NCBI GenBank assembly: GCA_003243255.1
Contig: QFQM01000020.1
Span: forward strand, 1 to 38,561
DNA from: Flavobacterium psychrophilum
Lineage (GTDB): Bacteria > Bacteroidota > Bacteroidia > Flavobacteriales > Flavobacteriaceae
Reading direction: 5' to 3'
Length of the DNA: 38,561 nucleotides
Shown piece after piece: positions 1 to 8,218 of this stretch (the first letter of the stretch is position 1; each line of letters starts with the position of its first letter). The notes under the pieces are model-generated. The model saw only the letters and a list, made by a program, of their open reading frames with translations. It made no database searches and was not told the origin of the DNA. The position numbers and the translations under genes are program-made.

Positions 1-251
1 AGCTCAAGGGTAGCTTTGATGTCATTTACATCGCCACGTTCAAGATGGTCGGCAGCCATGTCATAAACATCTTTTGTTAGCGTGCCCACATACCAATAAT
101 AGATTGTAGCGATATGCTGGGCAAGTTCACCCATCGTCCACGAAATGTCGGAAGGCTTATAACGGAGGTCTTTTTCAGGAACTGCCTGTAATAATTTTCG
201 GGTGTTATTCACTTCGTTTTCAAACTCTTGTGTCAGGTATTGCAGTATCAT
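1..251 (-). CDS. DinB-like family protein, N-terminal part (runs off the window)
   Basis: Reading the minus strand from the ATG at 251 gives about 83 residues starting MILQYLTQEFENEVNNTRKL, with no stop before the window edge. The segment SWTMGELAQHIATIYYWY has the conserved histidine and following aromatics of the first helices of the DinB/DfsB four-helix bundle. DinB-like proteins are often metal-binding, and many have thiol-dependent transferase or damage-response roles; the substrate cannot be told here. The C-terminal half, with the other metal ligands, is outside the window. It lies in the same direction as the SDR gene but is separated from it by a strong terminator, so it is probably transcribed separately. 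Confidence 0.7.
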   Translation of the reverse strand, partial: MILQYLTQEFENEVNNTRKLLQAVPEKDLRYKPSDISWTMGELAQHIATIYYWYVGTLTKDVYDMAADHLERGDVNDIKATLE

Positions 252-323
252 AATTTTTGATTTTAAATTAAAGATACGCACATAAAACTTTGGCTGTCAG
301 TAATTTTACAAAACTATAACGAT

Positions 324-358
324 AAAAAAAGCAGAAACACCATATGATGTTTCTGCTT
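324..358 (-). terminator. Rho-independent terminator of the SDR gene (bidirectional look)
   Basis: A perfect 10-bp inverted repeat, AGCAGAAACA at 330-339 and TGTTTCTGCT at 348-357, encloses an 8-base loop. On the minus strand it is followed by a run of Ts (plus-strand As 324-330). It lies just past the SDR stop codon. T-rich sequence also follows on the plus strand. It accounts for most of the 252-389 gap. Confidence 0.85.
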
Positions 359-389
359 TTGTTTTTGAATTTTAAATCTTAACTGATTA

Positions 390-1133
390 TTATTTCATTG
401 CATAACGGGTATAACCACCATCGGCAACTATGTCGGCTCCGGTGATAAAGCTCGCCGCATCGGAAGCAAGGAACAATACCGTTTTAGCAATTTCTTCAGC
501 CTGTCCTAATCGCTGCAGACCTGTTGCAGAAGCAAGATATTCTTTAGCTTCAGCTGTCGCAACAGATTCAAGACCCGGTGTTTGTATAGGACCCGGACTC
601 ACCATGTTTACGCGGATCTTTCTGTCTACAAGTTCGTTTGTAGCAATATGCGCAATCTTGTTTATGGCACCTTTAGTTGCAGAATAAATACTTGTACCTA
701 CGTTTGCTGCAGTTGCCACTACCGATGATGTAATTATTACCGATGCTCCTTCAGCAAGGTGAGGTATGAATTTTTGCAGTGTAAAGAAATGTCCTTTAAC
801 ATTGGTATTGAACTGCGCATCAAATTCTTCTTCAGTTACCTGATCTATCGGACCGAAAGTAGCTATCGCTGCATTAAGGAAAAGTACATCTACTTTGTTT
901 CCTGTTTCAGCAATTGCTTTTTCAAGGATAGCAATATCTGCAAGTTTAGATGTATCAGAAACAACTGTTTTTAATCTTGAATTATTGATCTCCGCTGCTG
1001 CCTTTTCAAGGTTAGCTGAAGATCTTCCGGTAATCCATACGTTGGCACCTTCGTTGATAAATGCTTGTGCGGTGGCAAAACCAATTCCTGTTGTTCCACC
1101 TGTTATAACTACATTTTTATTATTAAAGCTCAT
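390..1133 (-). CDS. SDR-family NAD(P)-dependent oxidoreductase
   Basis: A 247-residue classical short-chain dehydrogenase/reductase, the usual length for the family. It has the cofactor-binding TGGTTGIG (residues 11-18), the NAA version of the NNAG motif (87-89), and the catalytic Ser (136/137), Tyr150 and Lys154 in the order S-YxxxK. The PG segment after beta-6 and a C-terminal TGADIVADGGYT are also typical. GR at the end of beta-2 hints at NADPH preference, which is inference. It is cytoplasmic and its substrate is unknown. It diverges from an HxlR-type regulator; such pairs are commonly induced by electrophiles or quinones, with the regulator repressing both genes. A terminator follows. 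Confidence 0.92.
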   Translation of the reverse strand: MSFNNKNVVITGGTTGIGFATAQAFINEGANVWITGRSSANLEKAAAEINNSRLKTVVSDTSKLADIAILEKAIAETGNKVDVLFLNAAIATFGPIDQVTEEEFDAQFNTNVKGHFFTLQKFIPHLAEGASVIITSSVVATAANVGTSIYSATKGAINKIAHIATNELVDRKIRVNMVSPGPIQTPGLESVATAEAKEYLASATGLQRLGQAEEIAKTVLFLASDAASFITGADIVADGGYTRYAMK

Positions 1134-1158
1134 TGTAAATATTTTTATTGTTACAGTA

Positions 1159-1166
1159 CAAAATTA
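1159..1166 (-). promoter_or_regulatory. -7 element for the SDR gene
   Basis: The minus strand reads TAATTTTG, an exact match to the Bacteroidota -7 consensus TAnnTTTG, 25 bases upstream of the SDR start codon. No TTG lies at standard spacing upstream, so activity may depend on a regulator. It sits next to the palindromes at 1187-1210. Confidence 0.5.
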
Positions 1167-1186
1167 GGTTACTTTGATTTATTTAG

Positions 1187-1210
1187 GTAACTTTGTTACA
1201 AAAAGTAACA
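1187..1210. promoter_or_regulatory. Overlapping palindromic operators between the SDR and hxlR-like genes
   Basis: Two nested perfect inverted repeats share one half-site: GTAAC-TTT-GTTAC at 1187-1199 and TGTTAC-AAAAA-GTAACA at 1194-1210. Further GTAAC or GGTTAC half-sites lie at 1167-1172 and 1211-1215. The first palindrome contains TAACTTTG (1188-1195), an exact plus-strand -7 element about 40 bases before the regulator's ATG. HxlR proteins are winged-helix dimers that usually bind such dyads near their own promoter, so autoregulation plus control of the SDR gene is the natural reading. Confidence 0.7.
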
Positions 1211-1236
1211 GTAACATTTGAGAAACCTTGTAACCT

Positions 1237-1590
1237 ATGAGTAACAACCCCTGCAATCCGGCCCATACAAAAGAGATAATGGCAATTCATGATACAATGG
1301 ATGTACTGAACGGCAAATGGAAAATATCCATAATCTCGTCTATCTGCTATTACAACCAAAGAAGATTTTCAGACATCTTGAATGATGTAAACGGTATTTC
1401 GAACAAAATGCTGAGCAAAGAACTGAAAGAACTGGAAATGAATAAGCTCGTAAGCCGCACTGTACTCGATACGCAGCCTATAACTGTACAATATCAGTTA
1501 ACAGAATACGGACTTACGCTCAGGACAATAATTAATGACCTGGCAGAATGGGGCCTGAAGCACCGACTGCTTATTACACAGGATATGTAA
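1237..1590 (+). CDS. HxlR-family winged-helix transcriptional regulator
   Basis: A 117-residue protein of typical HxlR/MarR-like size. It has an N-terminal Cys (C6, in NNPCNPAH), then VLNGKWKISIIS, RRFSDILNDVNGISNKMLSKELKELE (recognition-helix region), the wing VSRTVLDTQPITVQYQLTEYG, and a C-terminal helix with LAEWG. Conserved N-terminal cysteines in this family often sense electrophiles or oxidants (for example YodB and HypR); sensing here is inference. It is divergent from the SDR gene, and palindromes overlap its own -7 element. The ATG at 1237 is chosen because the family similarity begins immediately after it. Confidence 0.92.
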   Translation: MSNNPCNPAHTKEIMAIHDTMDVLNGKWKISIISSICYYNQRRFSDILNDVNGISNKMLSKELKELEMNKLVSRTVLDTQPITVQYQLTEYGLTLRTIINDLAEWGLKHRLLITQDM

Positions 1591-1695
1591 TTATTCCAAA
1601 ACCGGTATCAGCTATATAAGCCAAAAAACTTATCACGGATTAACTTAAGTGAATTTCCCGCATTTTATTGTTTTGAAAATTTGCAATAAAAAAAT

Positions 1696-2196
1696 ATGGG
1701 ACTTTCAAACTTAGGTATTTTTCACACGGTAATAGGCATACTTGCCATTGTTGCCGCATTGGTATCATTCGTTAATTTCGGTAAGATCAGTTTAAGCAAA
1801 CTATCGGGTAAAATCTATTTTTATACCACAGTAGTTACATCATTAACTGCTTTAGGTTTTACCAAACACGGAACATTTAATCTGGGACATATCTTTTCCC
1901 TGTTCATTGTTGTGCTGGTTGTAATCGCTTTTATCCTTCACTTAAAGAAGAAAGGAAACACCAAAGCACGCTACTTTGAGAACTTCTTGTTGTCATTTAG
2001 TTTCTTCCTGTCGCTTGTACCAACCGTAAACGAGACATTAACCCGCGTTCCGCTGGGCCATCCTCTTGCAAAAGACCCTACTGCCCCCATAATACAGCAG
2101 GTGCTACTTGTGTTTTTTGTACTGTTTATTGCCGGATCGGTTTTTCAGTTTATCAAACAAAGAAAGCTTAACAGAAGCCTTTCTGAAACAAATTAA
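1696..2196 (+). CDS. Four-helix inner-membrane protein, function unknown
   Basis: A 166-residue protein with four hydrophobic helices at about residues 7-27, 40-58, 63-83 and 133-152, and a positively charged C-terminus (KQRKLNRS). The pattern GKIYFYTTVVTSLTALGF followed by an N-L-G-H-I segment resembles the small predicted membrane proteins related to DUF2306. I do not recognise a defined function. It lies between the HxlR and Crp/Fnr regulators, with 41 bases to the latter, so co-transcription with it is possible. The 105 bases upstream contain no clear promoter. Confidence 0.8.
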   Translation: MGLSNLGIFHTVIGILAIVAALVSFVNFGKISLSKLSGKIYFYTTVVTSLTALGFTKHGTFNLGHIFSLFIVVLVVIAFILHLKKKGNTKARYFENFLLSFSFFLSLVPTVNETLTRVPLGHPLAKDPTAPIIQQVLLVFFVLFIAGSVFQFIKQRKLNRSLSETN

Positions 2197-2237
2197 TTTC
2201 TACTTTTATCGCAAAGCGAAAATGCAGAATATTAAAA

Positions 2238-2834
2238 ATGAATACTGATTCGACAGCGATCTTAAACAACGTACTGACATCATTTGCGGCGCTAACGGAA
2301 AACGACATTTCCGTTAGCGCCTCTTTATGGCGTAGGCGCGAAATACATAAAGGCGACTTTTACAACAAACAGAACATCGTATGTAAAGATCTGGGCATTG
2401 TTGTAAAAGGCATCTTCAGGGTATATTATTATGATGAGAAAACGGATGAAGAGAAAAATATGTTCTTTTTCTCCGAGGGACAATTCATAGTATCATTCCG
2501 TAGCTTTCTTTACCAATATCCCTGCGTATATTATATTGAAGCACTTGAAGACGCTGAAGTGGTGTATCTGCCTTATGATGATTTACAAAATCTGTATGCA
2601 AGCCATAAACCCTGGGAACGCTTTGGCAGGATACTGGCAGAACATTTCTTCAATCAGTCGCAGGGGCGTTCTGAAGAATTGTTGTTCTTTAGCCACGAAA
2701 AGCGTTACAAAAACCTGTTAGTGCAGCACCCTAATATAGTACAGCGTGTACCATCCTTTCACATAGCTTCTTACCTCGGCATTAAAAACCAATCCTTAAG
2801 CCGCATCAAAAAAAGATTGCAGGATATAAAATAG
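2238..2834 (+). CDS. Crp/Fnr-family transcriptional regulator
   Basis: A 198-residue protein with an N-terminal cyclic-nucleotide-binding-like beta-roll (about 25-120, including LGIVVKGIFRVYY, FFFSEGQFI and IEALEDAEVVYLPYDDL) and a C-terminal helix-turn-helix (about 165-198, HIASYLGIKNQSLSRIKKRL). The roll lacks the RxS phosphate cassette of cAMP-binding CRP, as is common in the numerous Bacteroidota members, so a cyclic nucleotide ligand is unlikely. It ends 105 bases before an aldo/keto reductase and may regulate it. Its own targets cannot be read from sequence. Confidence 0.9.
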   Translation: MNTDSTAILNNVLTSFAALTENDISVSASLWRRREIHKGDFYNKQNIVCKDLGIVVKGIFRVYYYDEKTDEEKNMFFFSEGQFIVSFRSFLYQYPCVYYIEALEDAEVVYLPYDDLQNLYASHKPWERFGRILAEHFFNQSQGRSEELLFFSHEKRYKNLLVQHPNIVQRVPSFHIASYLGIKNQSLSRIKKRLQDIK

Positions 2835-2939
2835 ACTTTTCTGTTGAGCCGTACAGACAACTAAATTGAGCTGTGCACGAAAACGGCAACGTTGTATTAT
2901 GTTGAACTTTGCATTGTTAATCATCAATAAAAATTAATA

Positions 2940-3911
2940 ATGACAACAATAAAAAAGATTCAGCTTGGCAACAACGGCCCTTTAGTATCTAAACTTGGAT
3001 TAGGCTGTATGCGTATGTCCTCCGTATGGGGTGGCGCTAAAAATGACGAAAACGAAAGTATTGCTACCATTCAGCAGGCATTGGATAACGGTATCAACTT
3101 CTTAAACACGGGAGATTTTTACGGAAGCGGCCACAACGAAATGCTGGTAGGCAAAGCCATAAAAGGACGCAGGGATGATGCTTTCATAAGTGTTAAGTTT
3201 GGGGCTATATTTTACAACGGACAATGGATTGGCCTCGACCTTCGCCCTGTAGCTATTAAAAACTTCATTAATTACTCCCTTACCCGCTTAGGCATTGATA
3301 CCATCGACCTGTACCAGCCTTGCCGTATGGATGGCAGTGTTCCTTTAGAAGATATAATCGGAACAATCGCTGATTTGATAAAAGAAGGTAAAGTGCGCCA
3401 TCTTGGTGTTTCGGAAATCACTCCCGAGCAGCTTCGCCAGGCTAACAGCATACACCCTATATCGGCATTGGAAATAGGTTATTCATTAGCCGACCGCCAG
3501 ATAGAGAATGATCTGTTACCTACAGCCAAAGAACTTGGTATAGGTGTTGTAGCATTTGCCAATACTGCTGAAGGACTGTTAACCGGAAACATGAAAGTTC
3601 CTCTAGCCGAAACCGACTACCAAAATCATTTTTCACGCTTTCAGGGAGAGAACCTTATAAAAAATCTGGAGAAGGTAGAAGTTCTTAAAGCCATTGCTAA
3701 CGACAAAGGTTTTACCCCTACTCAACTGGCTATTGCATGGGTAAACGCTCAGGGTGAACATATCATGCCATTGGTAAGTATGAGCAAAAGATCAAGGCTA
3801 CCGGAAAACATAAAGGCTATGGAAATTACATTTACGCCGGAAGAAATGAATACACTAAACACCAATTTCGCAGTTGGGTCAATACTTGGCGGCACATATC
3901 TTCAGCGATAA
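2940..3911 (+). CDS. Aldo/keto reductase-like protein with altered catalytic tetrad
   Basis: A 323-residue AKR with a (beta/alpha)8-barrel layout, starting KKIQLGNNGPLVSKLGLGCM. The usual tetrad Asp-Tyr-Lys-His appears as Asn56 (FLNTGDFYG), Tyr61, Lys86 (SVKFG) and Cys128 (LYQPCRMD); compare the neighbour at 4878, which has Asp58, Tyr63, Lys88 and His132. I recall an AKR group with GDFYG and YxPARxD sequences in which the His is replaced, so loss of His may be a subfamily trait. The NADPH-binding C-terminal region (LVSMSKRSRLPENIKA) is present. The AraC gene 20 bases downstream suggests one transcript. Substrate unknown. Confidence 0.88.
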   Translation: MTTIKKIQLGNNGPLVSKLGLGCMRMSSVWGGAKNDENESIATIQQALDNGINFLNTGDFYGSGHNEMLVGKAIKGRRDDAFISVKFGAIFYNGQWIGLDLRPVAIKNFINYSLTRLGIDTIDLYQPCRMDGSVPLEDIIGTIADLIKEGKVRHLGVSEITPEQLRQANSIHPISALEIGYSLADRQIENDLLPTAKELGIGVVAFANTAEGLLTGNMKVPLAETDYQNHFSRFQGENLIKNLEKVEVLKAIANDKGFTPTQLAIAWVNAQGEHIMPLVSMSKRSRLPENIKAMEITFTPEEMNTLNTNFAVGSILGGTYLQR

Positions 3912-3931
3912 GAATTTAGTATCTTTACCTA

Positions 3932-4756
3932 ATGACAAATCCCAACGAAATAGTACCCGGAATAATATTCTACTCTTATCTCTCTAAAATGAGAAAGGAC
4001 AAAATAGGATTCTTTGAGCATAACACACTTGTAATGCAGGTATCGGGGCATTTTACTCTTGAGACTGAAGGACAAACCGTTTCTATGACCGATGGACAGA
4101 TGCTGTTGATACGTAAAAACCAGTTGGGCGAAATCACCAAGCTACCGACGAATGGCAGGGATTACCAAACCATTGTTATCTGCCTTCAGGAGGAAATGTT
4201 GAGAAAAATTGCACTCGAGCAACAAACCCAATCTGTAAATAAATACAATGGGCCGCTTAATGTGCTTATTCCGGGAAATGATTTTTTGCGGGGTTTCTTT
4301 CAGTCGATAATGCCCTATGTACAAAACTCCGAAGCAGGGATAACCGAATCGATGGGATTACTGAAAGTGCGTGAGGCCGTGCAATTATTACTGCACGCTA
4401 TGCCGGAACTGAAGGATTTCCTGTTTGACTTTTCAGAACCACATAAAATAGACCTGGAAAAATTTATGGTGACCAATTATCATTTTAATATGCCTCTCGA
4501 AAAATTCGCCTACTTAACAGGGAGAAGCCTTGCCGGCTTTAAGCGCGATTTTCAGAAAATATTCGGGATGGCACCCAGGCACTGGCTTACGGAAAGAAGA
4601 CTGGCAGAAGCCTTACGCCTTATAGAAAAGAAAAACAAAAAACCATCGTCTATTTACCTTGACCTTGGTTTTGAAAGCCTTTCGCATTTTTCGCATTCCT
4701 TTAAAAAACGATTTGGCAAAGCACCTTCAGAATATCTGGTATTAGATAAAGTTTAA
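3932..4756 (+). CDS. AraC-family transcriptional regulator
   Basis: A 274-residue protein. The C-terminal ~100 residues carry the two AraC helix-turn-helix units: MPLEKFAYLTGRSLAGFKRDF, then SSIYLDLGFESLSHFSHSFKK and the FGKAPSEY signature. The N-terminal ~165 residues form a cupin-like sensing domain (VMQVSGHFTLETEGQTVSM, DGQMLLIRKNQLGE). It starts 20 bases after the aldo/keto reductase stop and ends in a terminator, so it is likely co-expressed with that gene. A near-consensus -7 element (TATCTTTA, 3920-3927) sits only 4 bases before the ATG, so any separate transcript would be almost leaderless. Confidence 0.93.
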   Translation: MTNPNEIVPGIIFYSYLSKMRKDKIGFFEHNTLVMQVSGHFTLETEGQTVSMTDGQMLLIRKNQLGEITKLPTNGRDYQTIVICLQEEMLRKIALEQQTQSVNKYNGPLNVLIPGNDFLRGFFQSIMPYVQNSEAGITESMGLLKVREAVQLLLHAMPELKDFLFDFSEPHKIDLEKFMVTNYHFNMPLEKFAYLTGRSLAGFKRDFQKIFGMAPRHWLTERRLAEALRLIEKKNKKPSSIYLDLGFESLSHFSHSFKKRFGKAPSEYLVLDKV

Positions 4757-4763
4757 AATTTAG

Positions 4764-4789
4764 AGCCTTGCAATTGCAGGGCTTTTTTA
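4764..4789 (+). terminator. Rho-independent terminator after the first AraC gene
   Basis: The segment AGCCTTGCAATTGCAGGGCT (4764-4783) folds as AGCC/GGCT around TGCAATTGCA and is followed by six Ts. It separates the first AKR-AraC pair from the second. Confidence 0.8.
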
Positions 4790-4877
4790 TTATCCCTGAT
4801 TTACATACAAGCTTCAGGGATTTGCATACACCTGACTTTTTAATGATACCGAACTTTGTCCTGTAAAAAACTAAAAT

Positions 4878-5882
4878 ATGGAAATTAAGAAGATATCATT
4901 AGGAAATCAGGGGCTGACAGTTCCTGTAGTTGGCTTAGGCTGTATGGGTATGACAGGCTTTCAGGATGGAAACATGTATGGCCCCGCAGATGAGCAGGAA
5001 GCTATAGCAACCATTCACAGATCGTTAGAGCTGGGTGGTAATTTTTTAGACACTGCCGACCTGTACGGACCGTTTAAAAACGAGCAGCTTATTGCAAAAG
5101 CCATTAAAAACAATCGTGACAAGTATAGTATTGCCAGTAAATTTGGCTGGGAAATAGACGACAACGATCAGGTAACGTGGGCCATTAACGGCAAAAAGGA
5201 ATATGTGAAAAAAGCTGTTGAGCGTTCGCTAAAAAACCTCAACACCGATTACATCGATCTGTATTACATGCACCGCCTTGATAGGAATACCCCAATAGAA
5301 GAAACCGTTGGTGCCATGAGCGAACTGGTTAAAGAAGGTAAGATAGGTTATATCGGTCTATCTGAAGTGTCTTCGGAAACGGTGAAAAGAGCGCATGCCG
5401 TTCATCCGGTTACGGCAGTACAAAGTGAATACTCTTTATTTGAGCGAACGGTGGAAGAACGTGGCATCCTGAAAACCTTAAACGATCTGGGAATTGGTTT
5501 TGTTGCCTACTCTCCTCTTGGACGTGGATTTTTATCCGGTGAAATCCGCAGCATAGATGACCTGCCTGAAAATGATTTCCGCCGAGCAATACCACGTTTT
5601 CAGGAAGAACATTTCTATAAAAACCTGGAACTGGTAAAAGCGATAGAGAATATGGCCGCAGAAAAAAGCATTACGCCTTCGCAGCTGGCTCTGGCATGGA
5701 TTATAAGTAAAGGTATTTTACCAATACCGGGAACCAAACGCAGAAAATACCTGGAGCAAAACATAGCTGCAACAGCTATTGAATTGAGCACGGCAGAATT
5801 GTCAAAACTGGAAAGCATTGTTCCATTAGGAACAAATACCGGCAATCCGTATGATGAGTTCAGTATGGGGCTTATCGATTAA
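4878..5882 (+). CDS. Aldo/keto reductase (canonical)
   Basis: A 334-residue NADPH-dependent AKR of the YajO/PLR-like type. The complete tetrad is present: Asp58 and Tyr63 (FLDTADLYG), Lys88 (ASKFG) and His132 (LYYMHRLD). The cofactor-binding C-terminal segment IPGTKRRKYLEQNIAA is intact. It would reduce aldehydes or ketones in the cytoplasm; the natural substrate is unknown. It follows a terminator and precedes an AraC gene by 67 bases with another terminator between them, so the two may be transcribed separately. The upstream GAACTTTG (4851-4858) differs by one base from the -7 consensus and also occurs before the other AKR (2904-2911). Confidence 0.94.
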   Translation: MEIKKISLGNQGLTVPVVGLGCMGMTGFQDGNMYGPADEQEAIATIHRSLELGGNFLDTADLYGPFKNEQLIAKAIKNNRDKYSIASKFGWEIDDNDQVTWAINGKKEYVKKAVERSLKNLNTDYIDLYYMHRLDRNTPIEETVGAMSELVKEGKIGYIGLSEVSSETVKRAHAVHPVTAVQSEYSLFERTVEERGILKTLNDLGIGFVAYSPLGRGFLSGEIRSIDDLPENDFRRAIPRFQEEHFYKNLELVKAIENMAAEKSITPSQLALAWIISKGILPIPGTKRRKYLEQNIAATAIELSTAELSKLESIVPLGTNTGNPYDEFSMGLID

Positions 5883-5890
5883 ATATTTCA

Positions 5891-5919
5891 GGCTGCATTT
5901 TTAACAATGCAGCCTTTCT
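5891..5919 (+). terminator. Rho-independent terminator after the second AKR
   Basis: A perfect 7-bp stem, GGCTGCA (5891-5897) and TGCAGCC (5908-5914), with a 10-base loop is followed by TTTCTT. Confidence 0.8.
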
Positions 5920-5949
5920 TCTGTTATCTGTAATCACTAAATTAGTACT

Positions 5950-6849
5950 ATGAATGCAATCAAATCCATATCAGAATTCCACAGGCTTTTATCACTCCCT
6001 GAACCACGCCATCCACTGGTAAGTGTCATCAATCTTGCCGAATGCATTTTTCTTGAAGATGATATATGGAAAGGGTTTGTAAACCGCTTTTACTGTGTGG
6101 CTTTAAAAAGAGAAGCCAAAGGCAAGGTAAAATATGGACAACAGCATTATGATTACGATAAAGGTGTACTCAGTTTTACGGCTCCCAACCAGGTTCAGAA
6201 TCTTGATCTGGAAACCGTAGAATGCGGATCAGGCGATTTGCTTATTTTTCATCCTGACTTTTTACTTAAGCATCCATTAGCAAATAGCATCCATACGTAT
6301 GGTTTTTTCTCCTATGCAGTAAACGAAGCGTTGCATCTTTCGGCACAGGAAGAAAATGACCTTATTGAAATACTCCATAAGATCGATAAAGAGTGCAGCC
6401 ATATCGATAAACACACTCAGGAAATCATTCTTTCGCAAATTGAACTGCTGCTCAATTATTCTAAACGATTTTATGAGCGCCAGTTCATTACCCGAAAAAA
6501 TAATAACCATCAGCTACTTATAAAATTTGAGCAGATAATAGATGGCTATTTTAATGATGTTACAGATACTCCAAAACAATTACTAACGGTGAATCACGTT
6601 GCCGGACTGATGAATCTTTCTCCAAATTACCTTAGCGATTTGCTACGTGTGCATACAGGACAAAATACCCAACAACATATACACGAAAAACTAATTGAAA
6701 AGGCTAAAGAAAAGCTTTCTACAACCAACCTTTCGATTAGTGAAATAGCTTATGCGCTCGGCTTCGAACATGCGCAGTCGTTCAGTACACTCTTTAAAAA
6801 GAAAACTGATATGTCGCCAATGGAATTCCGACAGACGTTTAATTCGTAA
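5950..6849 (+). CDS. AraC-family transcriptional regulator
   Basis: A 299-residue AraC protein. Its N-terminal ~180 residues match the sensing domain of Bacteroidota AraC regulators (ISEFHRLLSLPEPRHPLVSV near the start; GDLLIFHPDFLLKHPL; YGFFSY). The C-terminal helix-turn-helix pair includes VNHVAGLMNLSPNYLSDLLR and SISEIAYALGFEHAQSFSTLF, followed by TDMSPMEFRQ. Such proteins in this phylum often sit beside the oxidoreductase they activate, here the canonical AKR. Its last 11 bases overlap, tail to tail, the 3' end of the nuclease gene on the other strand. Confidence 0.93.
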   Translation: MNAIKSISEFHRLLSLPEPRHPLVSVINLAECIFLEDDIWKGFVNRFYCVALKREAKGKVKYGQQHYDYDKGVLSFTAPNQVQNLDLETVECGSGDLLIFHPDFLLKHPLANSIHTYGFFSYAVNEALHLSAQEENDLIEILHKIDKECSHIDKHTQEIILSQIELLLNYSKRFYERQFITRKNNNHQLLIKFEQIIDGYFNDVTDTPKQLLTVNHVAGLMNLSPNYLSDLLRVHTGQNTQQHIHEKLIEKAKEKLSTTNLSISEIAYALGFEHAQSFSTLFKKKTDMSPMEFRQTFNS

Positions 6850-8218
6850 GGCTTAAGCTTTTTAAAACCTTTCCGGGATAGCGTGTTGCAAAGCTGTTTA
6901 TCAGTTGCATGATATAATCGTTGCTCCTGTAGGGAGTTACATAGGTTTTTATTTCAGAAGGTTCTTCAATGCCAATATCTGAACTTATATAGCCCATACC
7001 ATAAAAATGACCGTTCTCAACCCAAATACAGCTGCGCTCATCGGCTGATCTGCCTTTGTCAACAATGGCAAAACTCGGCCTGTTATCCAGAATAAAATCG
7101 ATGGCGTTTTGAATTTGCTCATTATGAACCTCAACATCAGGTAAATCTGCCGTATCGTATTTGTAAATACCTTCTTTCTCTCCTTCTACACAGTATTTGC
7201 AAAAACGATGATCAACCTCAAACTGCCGTGCAAGGCTTTGCAAAAGATTAATGCCTTCATGAATATTACTGAACGTTTGGATTGAACCCTGAAATTTGGT
7301 CAGTTTACCAACAGCAAGATACCTGTAGCCATTTCGGGCTTCGTAGTCATACAAACCATATTTAGCTTCAAAACGTTTCAGTGCTTTATTATGAATTGGC
7401 CAAAGCTTCTTTATTTCAGAACATTCAAGCAGCAATGCCATCAGCTCGGTAGCGCAAACTTCAAAAGAAATTCCATGTATATCCCTTAGAAAATACTGTC
7501 TTTGAGGTGTAATCTTATGTCCGCTGAAATGGGAAGCCACACGTTTTTTAAGATTGACTGCTTTGCCAACATACACCACTTTCTTAGCCTCGTTGTAAAA
7601 ATAATATACTCCCGGCTTTTCGGGTAATTGTTCAAAATCAGAAGGCGGAAGATTAGGCGGCAGTCGCTGATCCTGAGCTGTTTTCTTTAGCATCTTTTCA
7701 ATTTCGCTTTCTGTATCCCAGTCTAACAACCTTGAAAATAAAATAGCGGTGGCATCGGCATCGCCACCGGCGCGGTGTCTGTTTTCTATAACTATATCAA
7801 GGGATCGGCACAAGTTTCCAAGACTGTACGAACTTAATCCAGGTTTTATCTTTCGGGTAGCGCGAACCGTACATAATTTCCGTGCCGTCCATTTAAATCC
7901 GGATTCTTCGAGTTGATGACGAACGAATGAATAATCAAAGTTCACGTTATGCGCAACGAAAACCCTGTTATTCAACAGTTCATAAACTTTATCGGCAATA
8001 TCATCAAAAATTGGAGCATGCCGTACCATTTCGTTGTTGATGCCCGTAAGTGCAAAAATAGGAATAGGTATTTCCTTTTCCGGATTGACGAGTGTTTCCC
8101 AACGGTCAATAATATTTGTCCCGTCGTGAATAATAATGGCAATTTCGGTAATGCGGCTACCGCTGGCGTTTCCTCCTGTGGTTTCAATATCTACTATGGC
8201 ATACTCCTGCTTCTTCAT
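6839..8218 (-). CDS. DnaQ-like exonuclease fused to a GIY-YIG nuclease domain
   Basis: A 459-residue fusion. Residues 5-165 form a DEDDh 3'-5' exonuclease domain: Asp10/Glu12 (IVDIETTGG), Asp95 in HNVNFDYSF, and the final His148/Asp153 (HRAGGDA). Residues ~198-280 form a UvrC/Cho-type GIY-YIG domain: GVYYF (203-207), VYVGK (215-219) and the catalytic-region Arg226. The C-terminal ~180 residues contain CKYC and no recognised fold. This architecture is known from mycobacteria and Bacteroidota and is presumed to act in DNA repair; its substrate is unproven. It is monocistronic and convergent with the AraC gene. Its promoter must lie in the 301-base gap 8219-8519, where I see no consensus element. 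Confidence 0.93.
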   Translation of the reverse strand: MKKQEYAIVDIETTGGNASGSRITEIAIIIHDGTNIIDRWETLVNPEKEIPIPIFALTGINNEMVRHAPIFDDIADKVYELLNNRVFVAHNVNFDYSFVRHQLEESGFKWTARKLCTVRATRKIKPGLSSYSLGNLCRSLDIVIENRHRAGGDADATAILFSRLLDWDTESEIEKMLKKTAQDQRLPPNLPPSDFEQLPEKPGVYYFYNEAKKVVYVGKAVNLKKRVASHFSGHKITPQRQYFLRDIHGISFEVCATELMALLLECSEIKKLWPIHNKALKRFEAKYGLYDYEARNGYRYLAVGKLTKFQGSIQTFSNIHEGINLLQSLARQFEVDHRFCKYCVEGEKEGIYKYDTADLPDVEVHNEQIQNAIDFILDNRPSFAIVDKGRSADERSCIWVENGHFYGMGYISSDIGIEEPSEIKTYVTPYRSNDYIMQLINSFATRYPGKVLKSLSLTN

